A stretch of 64,000 nucleotides of DNA. Origin: Planctomycetota bacterium. Lineage in GTDB: Bacteria; Planctomycetota; Planctomycetia; Pirellulales; Pirellulaceae. A program made the translations under genes and the position numbers. The DNA lies in the NCBI GenBank assembly GCA_014238905.1, contig JABAAE010000002.1, positions 310,001 to 374,000 on the forward strand, written 5' to 3'. Every line of letters starts with the position of its first letter. Position 1 is the stretch's first letter. Of this stretch, positions 1-11,066 are shown in pieces. The notes under the pieces are model-generated. The model was given only the letters and a program-made list of their open reading frames with translations, did no database searches and had not been told where the DNA came from.

Positions 1-293
1 GCTAAACCGTTTTCGCCCTCTGTCGGTGCTCCGTAAGTGGTTCCACGATCGATAGCCGAATGGACCGCTTCTGATACCTTGGGAAACTGATGACCAAGAA
101 TCATTGGCCCCCAAGAGCCGATAAAGTCAATGTACTGATTTCCATCAACATCAAAGAGATACCCGCCCTCGCCCCGCTCGATGACGATCGGCTCGCCGCC
201 AACAGCCCCAAAGGCGCGAGCCGCACTGTTAACACCACCAGGCATCAACTCTTGGGCCCTTTTGAAAATATCGTGGCTTTTTTTTCGGTTCAT
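1..293 (-). CDS. hemL: Glutamate-1-semialdehyde 2,1-aminomutase, N-terminal part (cut by window edge)
   Basis: The first ~97 residues of a PLP-dependent class III aminotransferase-fold enzyme that converts glutamate-1-semialdehyde to 5-aminolevulinate for tetrapyrrole synthesis. The opening contains [12 protein letters not shown], then [12 protein letters not shown], then a D-V-D-G-N-Q-Y-I-D stretch and [10 protein letters not shown], which are the family's substrate-pocket hallmarks. The ATG at 291-293 is chosen because an in-frame TAG lies a few codons upstream and the family begins close to this point. No strong ribosome binding site is visible. The catalytic lysine and C-terminus lie beyond position 1. 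It follows the DUF255 gene on the same strand after 141 bp. Confidence 0.9.
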   Translation of the reverse strand, partial: MNRKKSHDIFKRAQELMPGGVNSAARAFGAVGGEPIVIERGEGGYLFDVDGNQYIDFIGSWGPMILGHQFPKVSEAVHSAIDRGTTYGAPTEGENGL

Positions 294-434
294 GGATCGT
301 ATTCGCAAACTGTTCTAAAGGATACCAATCTGACGTCGTCAACTTCGGATGCCGTAAAATTCGGACCCTGTGAAGATCCGAAACCGTAAGAATCGTTGCC
401 CCAGCACCCAGCAGAACCCCGACGGTGTTGGTGT

Positions 435-2456
435 TCATTCAATCGATGTTTTTTTCGTTTCGAGATAGGCCTTTACCGCTACCAGCATGCGAGGCGCCGA
501 AGCGGGCGCCCTCTGCAGAAGGTTGCCAACGGCAAGGATGGTCTGTTTGCATTTTTCCATCAAATCGACCCGCTTCAATTTCGAGCCCAAATATTGCAAG
601 TTGTCTGCGGATACTGAAATCCCGGACGGCCGAGCGCCATCAACAGGGTTTTTGGCACGAGCCAAGAGGGATTCATGGTCGTTGGACGTGAAAAAGTAAC
701 CTCCCAATTTTTCATCCCAAAACAACTCGTTCTGCTTATCCTGCAAAGCAACAGCCTTTTGAAGCCACTGTGGATCATCGGTAGCCTGGTGCAAAGCAAT
801 TAACCCGTCGATAAGAAACGCGTAATCATCGAGATAAGCGTTTAGTTTGGCCTGGCCTCCACCGTAGGTCCTTAAAAGCCGACCGTCTCGTTGAAGGTGC
901 TCCAAAACGAATAGAGCAGCCTTGGAGGCAGTTTCGATGTACTCCTTGTTGTCCAAGACCCGGCCCGCATCGGCAAACCCTTTGATCATCAATCCGTTCC
1001 ATGAGGAGAGTATTTTTGTATCCAGCAGCGGCCGGGCTCTTGAGGACCGTACTTTAAACAACTTCATACGAAGTGGCTTTAGTTTATCGTTCATCTCAAC
1101 AACCGACATACCACGATTTTCGGCAAGGCTGGCAGCAGGAAGGGAGAATTGTGGCGCATAAAATTTCTCTTCAAAATTCGGCGCGCGATCGATTTGATAG
1201 ACATTCTTAAATAAATCAAAATCTGCCTCATCGCCGACAATTTCCTCGATTTCAGCTCGGGTCCAACGGTAGTACTTTCCCTCTTCATCTTCCGATTCAG
1301 CATCCAATGCCGAATAAAATCCACCCTCGGGCGAGGTCAATTCCGCAGAAACAAAGGTCAGCAACTCATCAATCACCAGCCGGTATTCGTCTTGGGGGAA
1401 AAGTTGATAAGCCGATGCATAGACCGATACCAACTGAGCATTGTCGTACAACATCTTTTCGAAGTGTGGGATTCGCCAGAACCGATCAACGCTATAACGG
1501 TGAAACCCACCACCAAAATGATCTCTGATTCCTCCCATCGCCATTCGATCAAGTGATGTCAGCAACATCTCCTTGGCAACGTTTTCCTCTTTGTTGATCC
1601 GCAGGACTTCCAGCAACAGGACAAGATTAGAAGGCTCTGGAAACTTAGGACGATTCGGATTGCCGTCGGTAAATCCAAACCCACCATTTTCTTTGTCAAA
1701 CTGCTTGAATAGATCACCTACGGCATCATCAATCCAATCCTGATTCACTTCAAGCAGCTTATTGGTGTAGGAAGCCTCTAAACGCTGCTTGACGATTTTG
1801 GTTACCTGATTGGAATCGGAAATAATGGTTTGGGGAGTTTTCTCCCAAACCTCCTGAACGCGAGAAATAAGTGTCAGAAAACCTGGTGTATTAGGCCCTC
1901 GATCGCCATCCCGAGCCGGCATGTAGGTCGTGCCAAAAAAAGGTTGAGCCTCAGGGGTCAGGAACATCGACAGCGGCCACCCCCCTCGACCCTGGTTGAT
2001 TGCGTGTAAGGCATTCATGTAAATCGAGTCGACATCTGGCCTTTCCTCCCGATCGACCTTGATGCAAACAAAATACTCATTCAGGATCTTCGCAATCTCC
2101 TCATCCATAAACGACTCACGTTCCATCACGTGACACCAATGGCAACTGGAGTAACCGATAGAAAGAAAAATCACCTTGTTCTCGTCTCTGGCTTTCTTTA
2201 ACGAAGCATCATTCCAAGCGAACCAATTCACTGGGTTATGGGCATGCAAAAGCAGATAGGGGCTTGTTTCTTTGGCAAGAGCATTGGCGTGCTTAGTCGA
2301 TGGCCTATCCGATTTTTTTTCATCCTTAACCGCCGTTTCTTGCGTTGAATCCTCTTTCGACGCCTGATCAGTAGAACCAGACGAAGGGCTTGAACAACCG
2401 CTGGCAATCAGGGCAACCTGTGTCAGGGCAACATAGAAAACCGGGTAAAAATTCAT
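435..2456 (-). CDS. DUF255 / YyaL-type thioredoxin-domain lipoprotein
   Basis: A 673-residue protein of the DUF255 (YyaL, SPATA20-like) family. The first ~21 residues form a lipoprotein signal ending in the lipobox IASGC, followed by a Ser/Asp/Lys-rich linker, so it is probably anchored to a membrane outside the cytoplasm. The thioredoxin-like domain begins near residue 57 with LAKETSPYLLLHAHNPVNW and carries the active-site-like CHWCH motif, followed by the family signature VDREERPDVD and GGWPLSMFLTP. The rest is an (alpha/alpha)6 glycosidase-like region (FHRYSVDRFWRIPHFEKMLY; SSWNGLMIKGFA). The biochemical role of the family is not established; redox or carbohydrate-related functions have been suggested. 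Family length is usually 600-700 residues, so this copy is complete. Confidence 0.9.
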   Translation of the reverse strand: MNFYPVFYVALTQVALIASGCSSPSSGSTDQASKEDSTQETAVKDEKKSDRPSTKHANALAKETSPYLLLHAHNPVNWFAWNDASLKKARDENKVIFLSIGYSSCHWCHVMERESFMDEEIAKILNEYFVCIKVDREERPDVDSIYMNALHAINQGRGGWPLSMFLTPEAQPFFGTTYMPARDGDRGPNTPGFLTLISRVQEVWEKTPQTIISDSNQVTKIVKQRLEASYTNKLLEVNQDWIDDAVGDLFKQFDKENGGFGFTDGNPNRPKFPEPSNLVLLLEVLRINKEENVAKEMLLTSLDRMAMGGIRDHFGGGFHRYSVDRFWRIPHFEKMLYDNAQLVSVYASAYQLFPQDEYRLVIDELLTFVSAELTSPEGGFYSALDAESEDEEGKYYRWTRAEIEEIVGDEADFDLFKNVYQIDRAPNFEEKFYAPQFSLPAASLAENRGMSVVEMNDKLKPLRMKLFKVRSSRARPLLDTKILSSWNGLMIKGFADAGRVLDNKEYIETASKAALFVLEHLQRDGRLLRTYGGGQAKLNAYLDDYAFLIDGLIALHQATDDPQWLQKAVALQDKQNELFWDEKLGGYFFTSNDHESLLARAKNPVDGARPSGISVSADNLQYLGSKLKRVDLMEKCKQTILAVGNLLQRAPASAPRMLVAVKAYLETKKTSIE

Positions 2457-2957
2457 GATCGTTTTGACCAGTAAGTGACTGTTTTAGTATCGTCAGTAAC
2501 GATTCATTCTACCGAATACCCAATCGTGAGAGTATGGACCCAATCGAATATTCATGCTGTCTGGCTGATCAGTCCAGCAGATAGGGGCATGGACAATAAC
2601 GACTTTGAACGCCGCGGAATACCATCCATTTCCCCATCCATTTTTTTTCGGTGGCACATCCCCATAAATAAAATGTCTGAGCCTCACTTCAACACGTCGA
2701 CAACCACGTGACAACCAGCAAGAGCAGGCGGCATAACACCTTTGAAAACGAAGAAGCATTGCCCTTTGAAACAGCCTATTGAACAACCGGATAATCCAAA
2801 GACAAATTGCCTGACATCCCCTCCGTATATAGGATAAAAGCCAACCAGACAGGCCAGCCTGGAGTCATCCTCCGCGGAACTCTCCCCCACCCCCCCCCGT
2901 TTATTTTGCAACGAACAATTTTTCACGACAAAACCCAAAAGCAAAGTAGGACCTTAG
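2457..2957. other. Divergent intergenic region, no gene seen
   Basis: About 500 bp separating the divergent DUF255 gene and the S41-like gene, so it must carry promoters for both. The short open frames here have no recognisable protein character. A C-rich stretch at 2884-2898 includes a run of nine C. I could not identify a convincing -35/-10 pair or a structured RNA. Confidence 0.5.
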
Positions 2958-4442
2958 ATGGAAATTCTGTTGAGATGCGTTTTCGTACTCTTTCTGATCG
3001 GCGATTGCTGTTGGACTCATGGACAGGTAAGCAATCAAAGGCAAGACCAATCTGTGAGGCCTGATAATCAGGAACTTATCGACAACGCCCTCGGTGTCGC
3101 AGAACTGGCGTGGACAACCTCTACAGCCCTGATCGAAAATCACGTCGCCCCGCCACTGCGAAACCAGATGATTTTGAATGGGGCACGATCGTTCAATGCT
3201 CCACTCGCCAACCAGTTCCATGACCAAATCACCAAGATACAAAACAAAAGGGATCTTCAGGAGTTGATTGAAGACTTTTCACGATCAGTGGGTGAACCGG
3301 ATTCAGAATTGATTCGCCCCCAAGTTTTTGCCAATGCCATGCTGAAATCAGTATCTGGCTCCCCAAGGTTGATTTCCAATGCTAAATCTAACATCGAGGG
3401 TCAATTGGCCGAAAATCGATACATTGGGATCGGCATCGCGATTCAGCAATCCAGCGACAATGGAGTCATTTCGATTACCAAAGCTTTTCGTGGTGGGCCA
3501 GCTCATCTTGGGGGAGTGATTTCCCAAGATGAAATCGTCGGCGTCAACGGAACGGTCGTGGCCGGTCTACCCCTGTCCGAAGTCGTCGGTTCGTTGCGTG
3601 GGATTCAAGGTAGCCAGGTGACGATTTCGGTGCGTCAACCCGGGAAATCGGTCCGGGAAATTAAAATGACCCGCCACGTGGTTCCAATCGCTTCGGTGGA
3701 AGGAGTCAGCGAAAGTGGGCTCGAGGATTGGGATTACGCTTTTGAGGGCCATGAAAAAACTGCCTATCTGAGATTTTCAAATATCACCGGCAGCACCGCC
3801 GCCGAGGTCCTATCGGCAGCTCGCGTCATCACCAAAAAAGGGTTTCAAGGTGTAATTTTGGACTTTCGGGGATGTAGGACTGGAAAAATTCATGATGTTC
3901 GCATGGTCGCCGACACCCTCATTTCAAGCGATCGATTTGGGTCATGGGTCGACAAAGATGGCAAGGTGACCCATTTGCGCCTTCGAGAGACCCATGTCCT
4001 CTCGGACATCCCCATGGCCTTGATCGTTTCGAAGGAACAGAAAAACGAGGTCAAGCTGCTGATCGAATCACTGATTTTACATCGGCAGGCAATCGTAACG
4101 GGTGCTCTGAGCTCATTGCCCATCTTCATTTTTGGTGATTGCAAACTGTCAGACGAACAGGGAGTCTTGGTCGGTATTCCCATTGGGATCGGCCAAATCG
4201 CTCGAAAAACAGAAATTCAAGGGGAATCCCAACCCTTGAGAGGCCATTTTGACCCAAGCCAATCCAAACTCATTGACCCTTGGACTCAAAAAGCACTAGA
4301 TTCCCTGCAGTTGGGCCCGCCCCAGATAGACCATTGCCGGCACTCGGATCCGGCGTCGGCAACCAATGCCAATTTGGCACGATTCTTGAGACAGGTCTCT
4401 CGGCAGCATGTTTTTCGAGGCGAGATCCAAGGAGATTATTAG
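2958..4442 (+). CDS. Secreted PDZ / S41 (tail-specific protease-like) protein, probably inactive
   Basis: 494 residues with an N-terminal signal peptide (hydrophobic CVFVLFLIGDCCW). A PDZ domain lies at about residues 150-250 (YIGIGIAIQQSSDNG; GGPAHLGGVISQDEIVGVNG). It is followed by a C-terminal-processing-protease-like core (TAYLRFSNITGSTAAEVLSA; GFQGVILDFRG). Active S41 proteases have a G-S-A-S-A-S-E segment carrying the catalytic serine and a downstream GKG lysine. Here the corresponding stretch reads SKEQKNEVK and the region after it reads ALSSLPIFIF, so both catalytic residues seem absent. I infer a binding or scaffold role outside the cytoplasm. It sits 234 bp before groEL1 on the same strand, but probably in a separate transcription unit. 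Confidence 0.75.
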   Translation: MEILLRCVFVLFLIGDCCWTHGQVSNQRQDQSVRPDNQELIDNALGVAELAWTTSTALIENHVAPPLRNQMILNGARSFNAPLANQFHDQITKIQNKRDLQELIEDFSRSVGEPDSELIRPQVFANAMLKSVSGSPRLISNAKSNIEGQLAENRYIGIGIAIQQSSDNGVISITKAFRGGPAHLGGVISQDEIVGVNGTVVAGLPLSEVVGSLRGIQGSQVTISVRQPGKSVREIKMTRHVVPIASVEGVSESGLEDWDYAFEGHEKTAYLRFSNITGSTAAEVLSAARVITKKGFQGVILDFRGCRTGKIHDVRMVADTLISSDRFGSWVDKDGKVTHLRLRETHVLSDIPMALIVSKEQKNEVKLLIESLILHRQAIVTGALSSLPIFIFGDCKLSDEQGVLVGIPIGIGQIARKTEIQGESQPLRGHFDPSQSKLIDPWTQKALDSLQLGPPQIDHCRHSDPASATNANLARFLRQVSRQHVFRGEIQGDY

Positions 4443-4622
4443 ATTTCTGCCAAATTCGACATTCTGCTCCTTTGGCACATAGTTTGCGTCTCAATGCCCT
4501 TTCAACTTTCTGACTGCCACTTTTCGTGGCTGGAATCAGTGACGTTTCCATCAAAACGGGAAAATCTCCCAGCTTGGATCGGACATAACTGAGGCAAGTC
4601 AGCTGTTGAAAACTGTGAAAAA

Positions 4623-4636
4623 TTACACGTGTGTAA
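4623..4636. promoter_or_regulatory. Inverted repeat upstream of groEL1 (possible operator)
   Basis: A perfect inverted repeat of two 6-bp arms, TTACAC and GTGTAA, with a 2-bp spacer, ending 28 bp before the groEL1 ribosome binding site. No CIRCE element (TTAGCACTC-N9-GAGTGCTAA) is visible upstream of either groEL gene or groES. A regulatory role is inferred from position only. Confidence 0.3.
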
Positions 4637-4676
4637 CAGATAGATAGATTTAATCTCTGATTTTGGAGGAATTGTT

Positions 4677-6410
4677 GTGGCAAAGCAGATGGTATTTGAC
4701 GATGCCGCTCGAGCACCGCTTTTGGCAGGTGTTTCCAAGCTGGCAAAGGCGGTCAAGAGTACCCTTGGACCGCGTGGACGAAACGCTGTACTGGATAAAG
4801 GCTGGGGATCACCAAAAGTCACCAAGGACGGGGTCACCGTCGCTGAAGATATCGAACTGGATGATCCCTATGAGAATCTGGCTTGCCAATTGGTAAAAGA
4901 AGCCGCCAGTAAAACCAATGATGTCGCCGGTGATGGCACGACCACTGCGACCGTCCTTGCCGAAGCCATCTTTCGGGAAGGCTTGAAAATGATTGCCGCG
5001 GGTGCCGATCCCATGGCGCTTTCCAGAGGAATCACCAAAGCAGTCGACGCGGTTTCGACAACCATTCGAAAATCAGCAACCCCTATTGATTCGAAAAACA
5101 AAAAAGAAATTCAACAGGTTGCCACGATTGCCGGAAATAACGACTCGACCATTGGGGATGTTTTAGCAGAAGCATTTTTGAAGGTTGGAAAAGATGGCGT
5201 GATCACGGTAGAAGAAGGCCGTAGCAGCGAAACAACCGTCGATGTCGTCGAAGGAATGCAATTTGATCGCGGTTTTCTTTCTCCCCATTTCGTCACCAAT
5301 CAAGACGAGGTGACGGTAGAGCTGGAAAATTGCTACGTCTTGTTATTCGAAGAAAAAATCTCTGCCAACAAGCCTTTAATTCCACTTTTGGAAGCGATCA
5401 GCAAAGCAGGTAAACCATTATTGGTGATTGCTGAAGATGTTGAGGGAGAGGCATTGGCAACTCTGGTTGTCAACAAAATGCGGGGTATCCTGCAAGTTGC
5501 AGCCGTCAAAGCCCCCGGATACGGCGATCGCCGAAAAGCAATTCTCGGGGATTTAGGGATTCTCTCAGGAGCACAACCAATCTTCAAAGACCTTGGGATT
5601 GAATTGGAAAGTGTTCAATTGAAGGATCTTGGCCAAGTCAAAAAGGTAAAGATCACCTCTGAAGAAACCGTCATTGTGGGTGGTGGCGGCAAGAAAGCCG
5701 ACATCGAAGGAAGAGCTCAGCAGATTCGCAACGAGATTGAAATCACCGATAGTGAATACGATCGTGAGAAGCTGCAGGAGCGGCTGGCCAAGCTTGCCGG
5801 CGGTGTTGCCCAAATCAACTGTGGTGCTGCAACAGAAACCGAAATGAAGGAGCGAAAAGCCCTTCTGGAAGACGCGAAAGCCGCAACAGCAGCTGCTCTA
5901 GCGGAAGGGATTGTCCCCGGAGGCGGTATCGCTTTAATCCGAAGCGAAAAGGCTTTGAAAAAATTGGGGGTCGAGGGTGATGAAGCCGCGGGCGCCAATA
6001 TTATTGCCAAAGTCCTTGATTATCCGTTGAGAGCTATTGCGAACAATGCAGGTGTAGATGGAGCTGTCGTTGTCAATCGTGTCCGACATCAGAAAGTCAA
6101 AACCGAAGGCTACAACGCAGACAAAGACGTTTACTGTGATCTGATTGCAGCTGGGGTGATTGACCCTGCCATGGTCGTCTGTTCTGCACTTCAAAACGCT
6201 GCCAGTGTTGCTTCGTTGCTTTTAACGACGGAATCTCTGGTAACCGAAATTCCAACCGAAGCCGAAGAAGAAGGTCACGACCATCACGACCACGGCATGG
6301 GTGGTGGCATGGACCCCATGGGTGGAATGGGTGGCATGGGCGGCATGGGTGGCGGCATGCCAGGTATGGGCGGCATGGGTGGCATGGGTGGCATGCCAGG
6401 CATGATGTAA
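4677..6410 (+). CDS. groEL1: Chaperonin GroEL, copy 1 (His- and GGM-rich tail)
   Basis: A 60-kDa chaperonin of 577 residues that folds cytosolic proteins with GroES in an ATP-driven double ring. It starts with GTG, six bases after a strong GGAGGA site at 4665-4670. Visible hallmarks are the ATP-binding [13 protein letters not shown] and [13 protein letters not shown] segments, apical domain sequence, and [11 protein letters not shown] near the C-terminal equatorial part. The C-terminus has a histidine-rich stretch (GHDHHDHG) followed by a long Gly-Met repeat tail, typical of the housekeeping type, though the tail is longer than the usual four or five GGM units. The gene heads a groEL1-groES-groEL2 run in one direction. 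Confidence 0.97.
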   Translation: MAKQMVFDDAARAPLLAGVSKLAKAVKSTLGPRGRNAVLDKGWGSPKVTKDGVTVAEDIELDDPYENLACQLVKEAASKTNDVAGDGTTTATVLAEAIFREGLKMIAAGADPMALSRGITKAVDAVSTTIRKSATPIDSKNKKEIQQVATIAGNNDSTIGDVLAEAFLKVGKDGVITVEEGRSSETTVDVVEGMQFDRGFLSPHFVTNQDEVTVELENCYVLLFEEKISANKPLIPLLEAISKAGKPLLVIAEDVEGEALATLVVNKMRGILQVAAVKAPGYGDRRKAILGDLGILSGAQPIFKDLGIELESVQLKDLGQVKKVKITSEETVIVGGGGKKADIEGRAQQIRNEIEITDSEYDREKLQERLAKLAGGVAQINCGAATETEMKERKALLEDAKAATAAALAEGIVPGGGIALIRSEKALKKLGVEGDEAAGANIIAKVLDYPLRAIANNAGVDGAVVVNRVRHQKVKTEGYNADKDVYCDLIAAGVIDPAMVVCSALQNAASVASLLLTTESLVTEIPTEAEEEGHDHHDHGMGGGMDPMGGMGGMGGMGGGMPGMGGMGGMGGMPGMM

Positions 6411-6502
6411 TCTCGTCTGTTTCCATCGTTATTAAAACTGTTTCGAAACCATCGCCCTTTCAAGGCAAATAAACAAAAAGCAAAACATAAAGGATAAATC
6501 AA

Positions 6503-6793
6503 ATGGCAAAAATCCGACCTCTCGATGACCGAATCGTTGTTGAACCCGTTGAAGCAGAAGAAATGACCGCAGGAGGGATTGTGCTCCCTGACTCCGCTCA
6601 GGAAAAACCCCAACGCGGCAAAATCCTTGCCGTAGGTCCTGGCCGACTTTTGGAGAATGGCGACCGTGGAGCATTGGCTGTGAATGTTGGGGACGAAGTC
6701 ATTTATGGCAAGTATGGCGGAACCGACATTGAAGTCGACGGTTCGGATGTCAAAATTCTTCGTGAAAATGACATTCTCGCCCGAGTTATTTGA
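6503..6793 (+). CDS. groES: Co-chaperonin GroES
   Basis: 96 residues, the full family length. It forms the heptameric lid of the GroEL chamber. The N-terminus [18 protein letters not shown] and the mobile loop ending in GGIVLPDSA are typical, as is the C-terminal [12 protein letters not shown] segment. It lies 92 bp after groEL1 and 44 bp before groEL2, so both chaperonins are probably made with it from one transcript. The single groES presumably serves both GroEL proteins. Confidence 0.97.
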   Translation: MAKIRPLDDRIVVEPVEAEEMTAGGIVLPDSAQEKPQRGKILAVGPGRLLENGDRGALAVNVGDEVIYGKYGGTDIEVDGSDVKILRENDILARVI

Positions 6794-6837
6794 AATTCGT
6801 TGGAACACTTAACCCTTAAAAAGTAAAAGGTAATTCA

Positions 6838-8460
6838 ATGGCAAAACAATTGCTTTTTGATGATCATGCTCGCCAACGAATGTTGCGAGGAATCAATAAA
6901 TTGGCTGATGCTGTGGCAACGACAATGGGTCCAACTGGCCGAAATGTCATCATCAACAAATCGTTCGGTGGTCCGACTGTCACAAAAGATGGTGTCACCG
7001 TCGCAAAAGAAATCGAGCTGGAGGATCGTTTCGAAAACATGGGTGCAAAACTCGTGGTCGAGGTGGCTCAAAAGACCTCCGATCTCGCCGGTGACGGAAC
7101 AACAACCGCTACCGTGCTGGCTCGTTCTATTTTCAAGCAAGGCCTGCGCAACGTGGTTGCCGGTTGTAATCCAACAGCAGTTCGCAGGGGCATCGAGAAA
7201 GCAGTCGAGGCCGCGGTTGAACAGCTTGTTTCGATGCGAAAAGCGATTTCGAAGAAGGAACAAGTTGCTCAAGTAGGAGCGATCAGTGCCAACAATGACA
7301 TGGCAATTGGCGAATTGCTTGCCGACTCGCTTCACCGGGTTGGCCAAGATGGTGTGATCACTGTTGAAGAAGGAAAAACAACAGATACCCGTGTCGATTA
7401 CGTTGACGGCATGCAGTTTGACAAGGGTTATATTTCACCCTATTTCATTAATAACCCTGGTGACATGGACTGCACCTTGGAAAACTGCCTGATTCTTCTT
7501 TTTGAAAAGAAGATCAGTAATCTTCGCGACTTACTTCCGATTTTGGAAAAAGCCGGACAATCCGGTCAGCCACTGCTGATTATCGCCGAAGACGTCGATG
7601 CGGAAGCTCTGACGTTGCTGGTGGTTAACAAACTGCGTGGAACTTTAAATGTTTGTGCCGTCAAAGCACCCGGTTTCGGTGATCGCCGCAAAGCGATGCT
7701 CGGAGATATCGCGACGCTAACAGGCGGAACCATGATCAGTGAAGACCTGGGAATCAAGCTTGAGAACCTTTCCTTAGATCACTTGGGTAAAGCCAAGAAA
7801 ATCACCGTCGACAAAAACAATACGACCATTGTTGAAGGTGCAGGAAAAGCTGCTGATCGAGATGGACGGATTGCCCAGATCAAGAAACAGATCGAGCAAA
7901 CCGACAGCGATTACGACAAGGAAAAGTTCCAGGAACGCTTGGCAAAACTGTCCGGTGGTGTTGCGGTCATTTCCGTAGGAGCCGAAACTGAGACGGACAT
8001 GAAACAGAAAAAAGCCCGAATAGAAGATGCTTTACACGCGACCCGAGCGGCCGTTGAAGAAGGTATCCTGCCGGGTGGCGGAACTGCTCTGCTAAGGTGC
8101 AAGCCAGCAGTCGAAGCAGCACGCAAGTCGGCAAAAGGTGATGAAAAAGTCGGTGTCGATATTGTCTTGGCAGCACTCGATTCACCCCTTCGGCAAATCG
8201 TGGACAACGGCGGTCGAGATGGCTCAGTTGTCGCCGACGAAATTTGTCAAAAGTCATCCGAATCATACGGTTTCAATGCGAACACCGGAAAATATGGTGA
8301 CCTTTTGAAAGAGGGCGTGATCGATCCAGTCAAAGTCGTAAGAACCGCACTCAGTAATGCAGCCAGCATTGCTGGTTTGCTCTTGACGACAGATGCTATG
8401 GTTTCCAATTTTGACGATGACGATAAGAACAAGGCTCGTGTGGAAGGCGCTATTGCGTAG
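6838..8460 (+). CDS. groEL2: Chaperonin GroEL, copy 2 (no GGM tail)
   Basis: 540 residues and clearly a full-length chaperonin: [33 protein letters not shown] and [11 protein letters not shown] are all present. Unlike copy 1, its C-terminus ends in an acidic/basic stretch ([15 protein letters not shown]) with no Gly-Met tail, which in known GroELs influences folding-cavity behaviour. The two copies differ throughout and are not a recent duplication. Multiple GroELs are common in planctomycetes. Copy 2 may be specialised for particular clients or conditions; this is inferred from the tail difference. A rho-independent terminator follows at 8547. Confidence 0.96.
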   Translation: MAKQLLFDDHARQRMLRGINKLADAVATTMGPTGRNVIINKSFGGPTVTKDGVTVAKEIELEDRFENMGAKLVVEVAQKTSDLAGDGTTTATVLARSIFKQGLRNVVAGCNPTAVRRGIEKAVEAAVEQLVSMRKAISKKEQVAQVGAISANNDMAIGELLADSLHRVGQDGVITVEEGKTTDTRVDYVDGMQFDKGYISPYFINNPGDMDCTLENCLILLFEKKISNLRDLLPILEKAGQSGQPLLIIAEDVDAEALTLLVVNKLRGTLNVCAVKAPGFGDRRKAMLGDIATLTGGTMISEDLGIKLENLSLDHLGKAKKITVDKNNTTIVEGAGKAADRDGRIAQIKKQIEQTDSDYDKEKFQERLAKLSGGVAVISVGAETETDMKQKKARIEDALHATRAAVEEGILPGGGTALLRCKPAVEAARKSAKGDEKVGVDIVLAALDSPLRQIVDNGGRDGSVVADEICQKSSESYGFNANTGKYGDLLKEGVIDPVKVVRTALSNAASIAGLLLTTDAMVSNFDDDDKNKARVEGAIA

Positions 8461-8546
8461 TTTTGCATTGCCGGTTTTCGCGAAAAAAAATCCGGATATG
8501 CCTTTGGAAACCCTTGATGGTTTTTAATGGCGGCGGTTAATTTTCA

Positions 8547-8578
8547 GGGCCACTTCTTAAGGAGGTGGCCCGTTTTTT
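8547..8578 (+). terminator. Rho-independent terminator after groEL2
   Basis: Stem GGGCCAC (8547-8553) pairs perfectly with GTGGCCC (8565-8571), followed by a run of six T. It closes the groEL1-groES-groEL2 unit before dnaJ. Confidence 0.85.
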
Positions 8579-8687
8579 ACTACCGTTAGATGTGTTGCCA
8601 AAGAAAAAATCTGAAACATGTCCAACGTCTGATCACTGCTTATCGACTTTTCCATTTTTTGTTTTTGATCTTCCAATTGGATCGTAG

Positions 8688-9848
<1,161 letters not shown>

Positions 9849-9933
9849 TTCCCTTGCCGGCGATGGAATATCGCTTCCCAACCCTTGACATCTTAATCAG
9901 ACAATTTCACGAACGTAAACAGACAATAATAAA

Positions 9934-10569
9934 ATGGATAACGAAGAATCCAAAGAAGCGGCTGATCAGAGCGAGCAGGAAAACGCTGAAAACTTGGTAT
10001 TTCAGGAAATTGCGGATGCTGATTTAGAATCCGAGAATGAAGAGAATAAACCGGACCGCTCAGAAACCGAACAGCTAAAGTCGGAAGTTTCTTCCAAGAA
10101 CGATCAGTTGCTTAGAGCAGCGGCCGAAATAGAAAACATAAGAAAACGTGGACGTCGTGATACCGAGGAAGCGAAGAAGTATGCGTCCAGCGGATTGCTG
10201 ACCGACATCCTGTCGGTAGTAGACGATCTGGACCGCGCCGCAGAAGCCGCTGAATCGAATCAGGAAGGCACGGGCCTGCTGGACGGCGTTAAAATGGTGG
10301 CTGCCCAACTCAAAGACGTTCTCGAAAAACATCATTGCTCTCCTGTCGAAGCCATTGGCAAACCATTCGACCCTAATATGCATGAAGCCATACAGATGCA
10401 ACCAAGCGATCAAGTTCCAGCGAATCACATCTCTTTAGTAGCCCGAATTGGCTACCAATTTCACGACCGAGTACTGCGGACCGCTCAGGTTTTTGTCTCC
10501 ACGGGGAATTCAAATGATGAGAATTCAAATGATGAGAATTCAAATAATGGAGTGAACTTGGAAAACTGA
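9934..10569 (+). CDS. grpE: Nucleotide exchange factor GrpE
   Basis: 211 residues. GrpE releases ADP from DnaK. The N-terminal ~60 residues are acidic, followed by the long helix (LLRAAAEIENIRKRGRRD) and the C-terminal beta domain with FDPNMHEAI and a VLRTAQVFVS end. After this canonical end the protein carries an extra Asn/Asp/Glu-rich tail encoded by three copies of a 15-bp repeat (10506-10550), so the tail seems to have arisen by in-frame tandem duplication. Confidence 0.95.
   Translation: MDNEESKEAADQSEQENAENLVFQEIADADLESENEENKPDRSETEQLKSEVSSKNDQLLRAAAEIENIRKRGRRDTEEAKKYASSGLLTDILSVVDDLDRAAEAAESNQEGTGLLDGVKMVAAQLKDVLEKHHCSPVEAIGKPFDPNMHEAIQMQPSDQVPANHISLVARIGYQFHDRVLRTAQVFVSTGNSNDENSNDENSNNGVNLEN
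10506..10550 (+). repeat. Three 15-bp tandem repeats in the grpE 3' end
   Basis: Unit GAATTCAAATGATGA occurs twice exactly and a third time with two changes. Each unit is five codons, so the frame is kept and an N-S-N-D-E repeat is added to the GrpE C-terminus. Confidence 0.9.
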
Positions 10570-10620
10570 TCCTATCGCACGACGTATCCACTGCCCTTTT
10601 CCTCAAAAAGGACTGATTGC

Positions 10621-10938
10621 ATGCCAACCTATGATTATGAATGTGACGCTTGCGGCCACACCATGGAGTTGTTTCAAAACATTACCGAAGACCCAATAAA
10701 CAAATGCCCCGAATGTAAAAAGAAAAAATTGCGGCGACTGTTTGGAACCGGGGCAGCGATCATGTTTAAAGGGTCTGGTTTTTACGAAACAGACTATCGA
10801 AGTGAGTCCTACAAAAAAGGGGCGGCTGCCGATAAAAAAGCGTCTTCAGATAGTTCCGAAAAATCAAAATCTTCCACCAAATCCTCGGGTCAATCTTCTG
10901 GAAAATCCGAATCAGGGACCAAAAAGCCGGACAAATAG
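10621..10938 (+). CDS. FmdB-family zinc ribbon protein
   Basis: 105 residues starting MPTYDYECDACGH, the standard beginning of the FmdB putative regulatory family. Two CxxC pairs (CDAC and CPEC) make a zinc ribbon in the first ~45 residues, followed by KGSGFYETDY, another family feature. The C-terminal third is a low-complexity Ser/Lys tail. The family often sits next to chaperone or stress genes, as here after grpE (52 bp gap). Its exact role is unknown. Confidence 0.85.
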   Translation: MPTYDYECDACGHTMELFQNITEDPINKCPECKKKKLRRLFGTGAAIMFKGSGFYETDYRSESYKKGAAADKKASSDSSEKSKSSTKSSGQSSGKSESGTKKPDK

Positions 10939-11066
10939 GTCTGACGACCACGTTAAGGGAACATGTATTTCAATGCACATGAAATCCCCTGTCTGGCAAC
11001 GATGACTGCAGAACAAAGTCGAAGCGGACCGGAACAAGACAATCAGACTCGACCAGGAAAAATGAA

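Noticed and set aside
229..438. A 69-codon minus-strand frame whose ATG overlaps the DUF255 stop (ATGA).
   Set aside because: It overlaps the hemL start in another frame, has no recognisable domain, and its second half is simply hemL read out of frame. The overlap is probably chance.
2884..2898. C-rich run, and the nine-G run at 61302-61310, as phase-variable switches.
   Set aside because: Both are intergenic and not close to a start codon or a clear promoter spacer, so no effect on expression can be argued.
4516..4530. Hairpin GCCAC-ttttc-GTGGC before groEL1 as a terminator of the S41-like gene.
   Set aside because: It has only five base pairs with no T-run.
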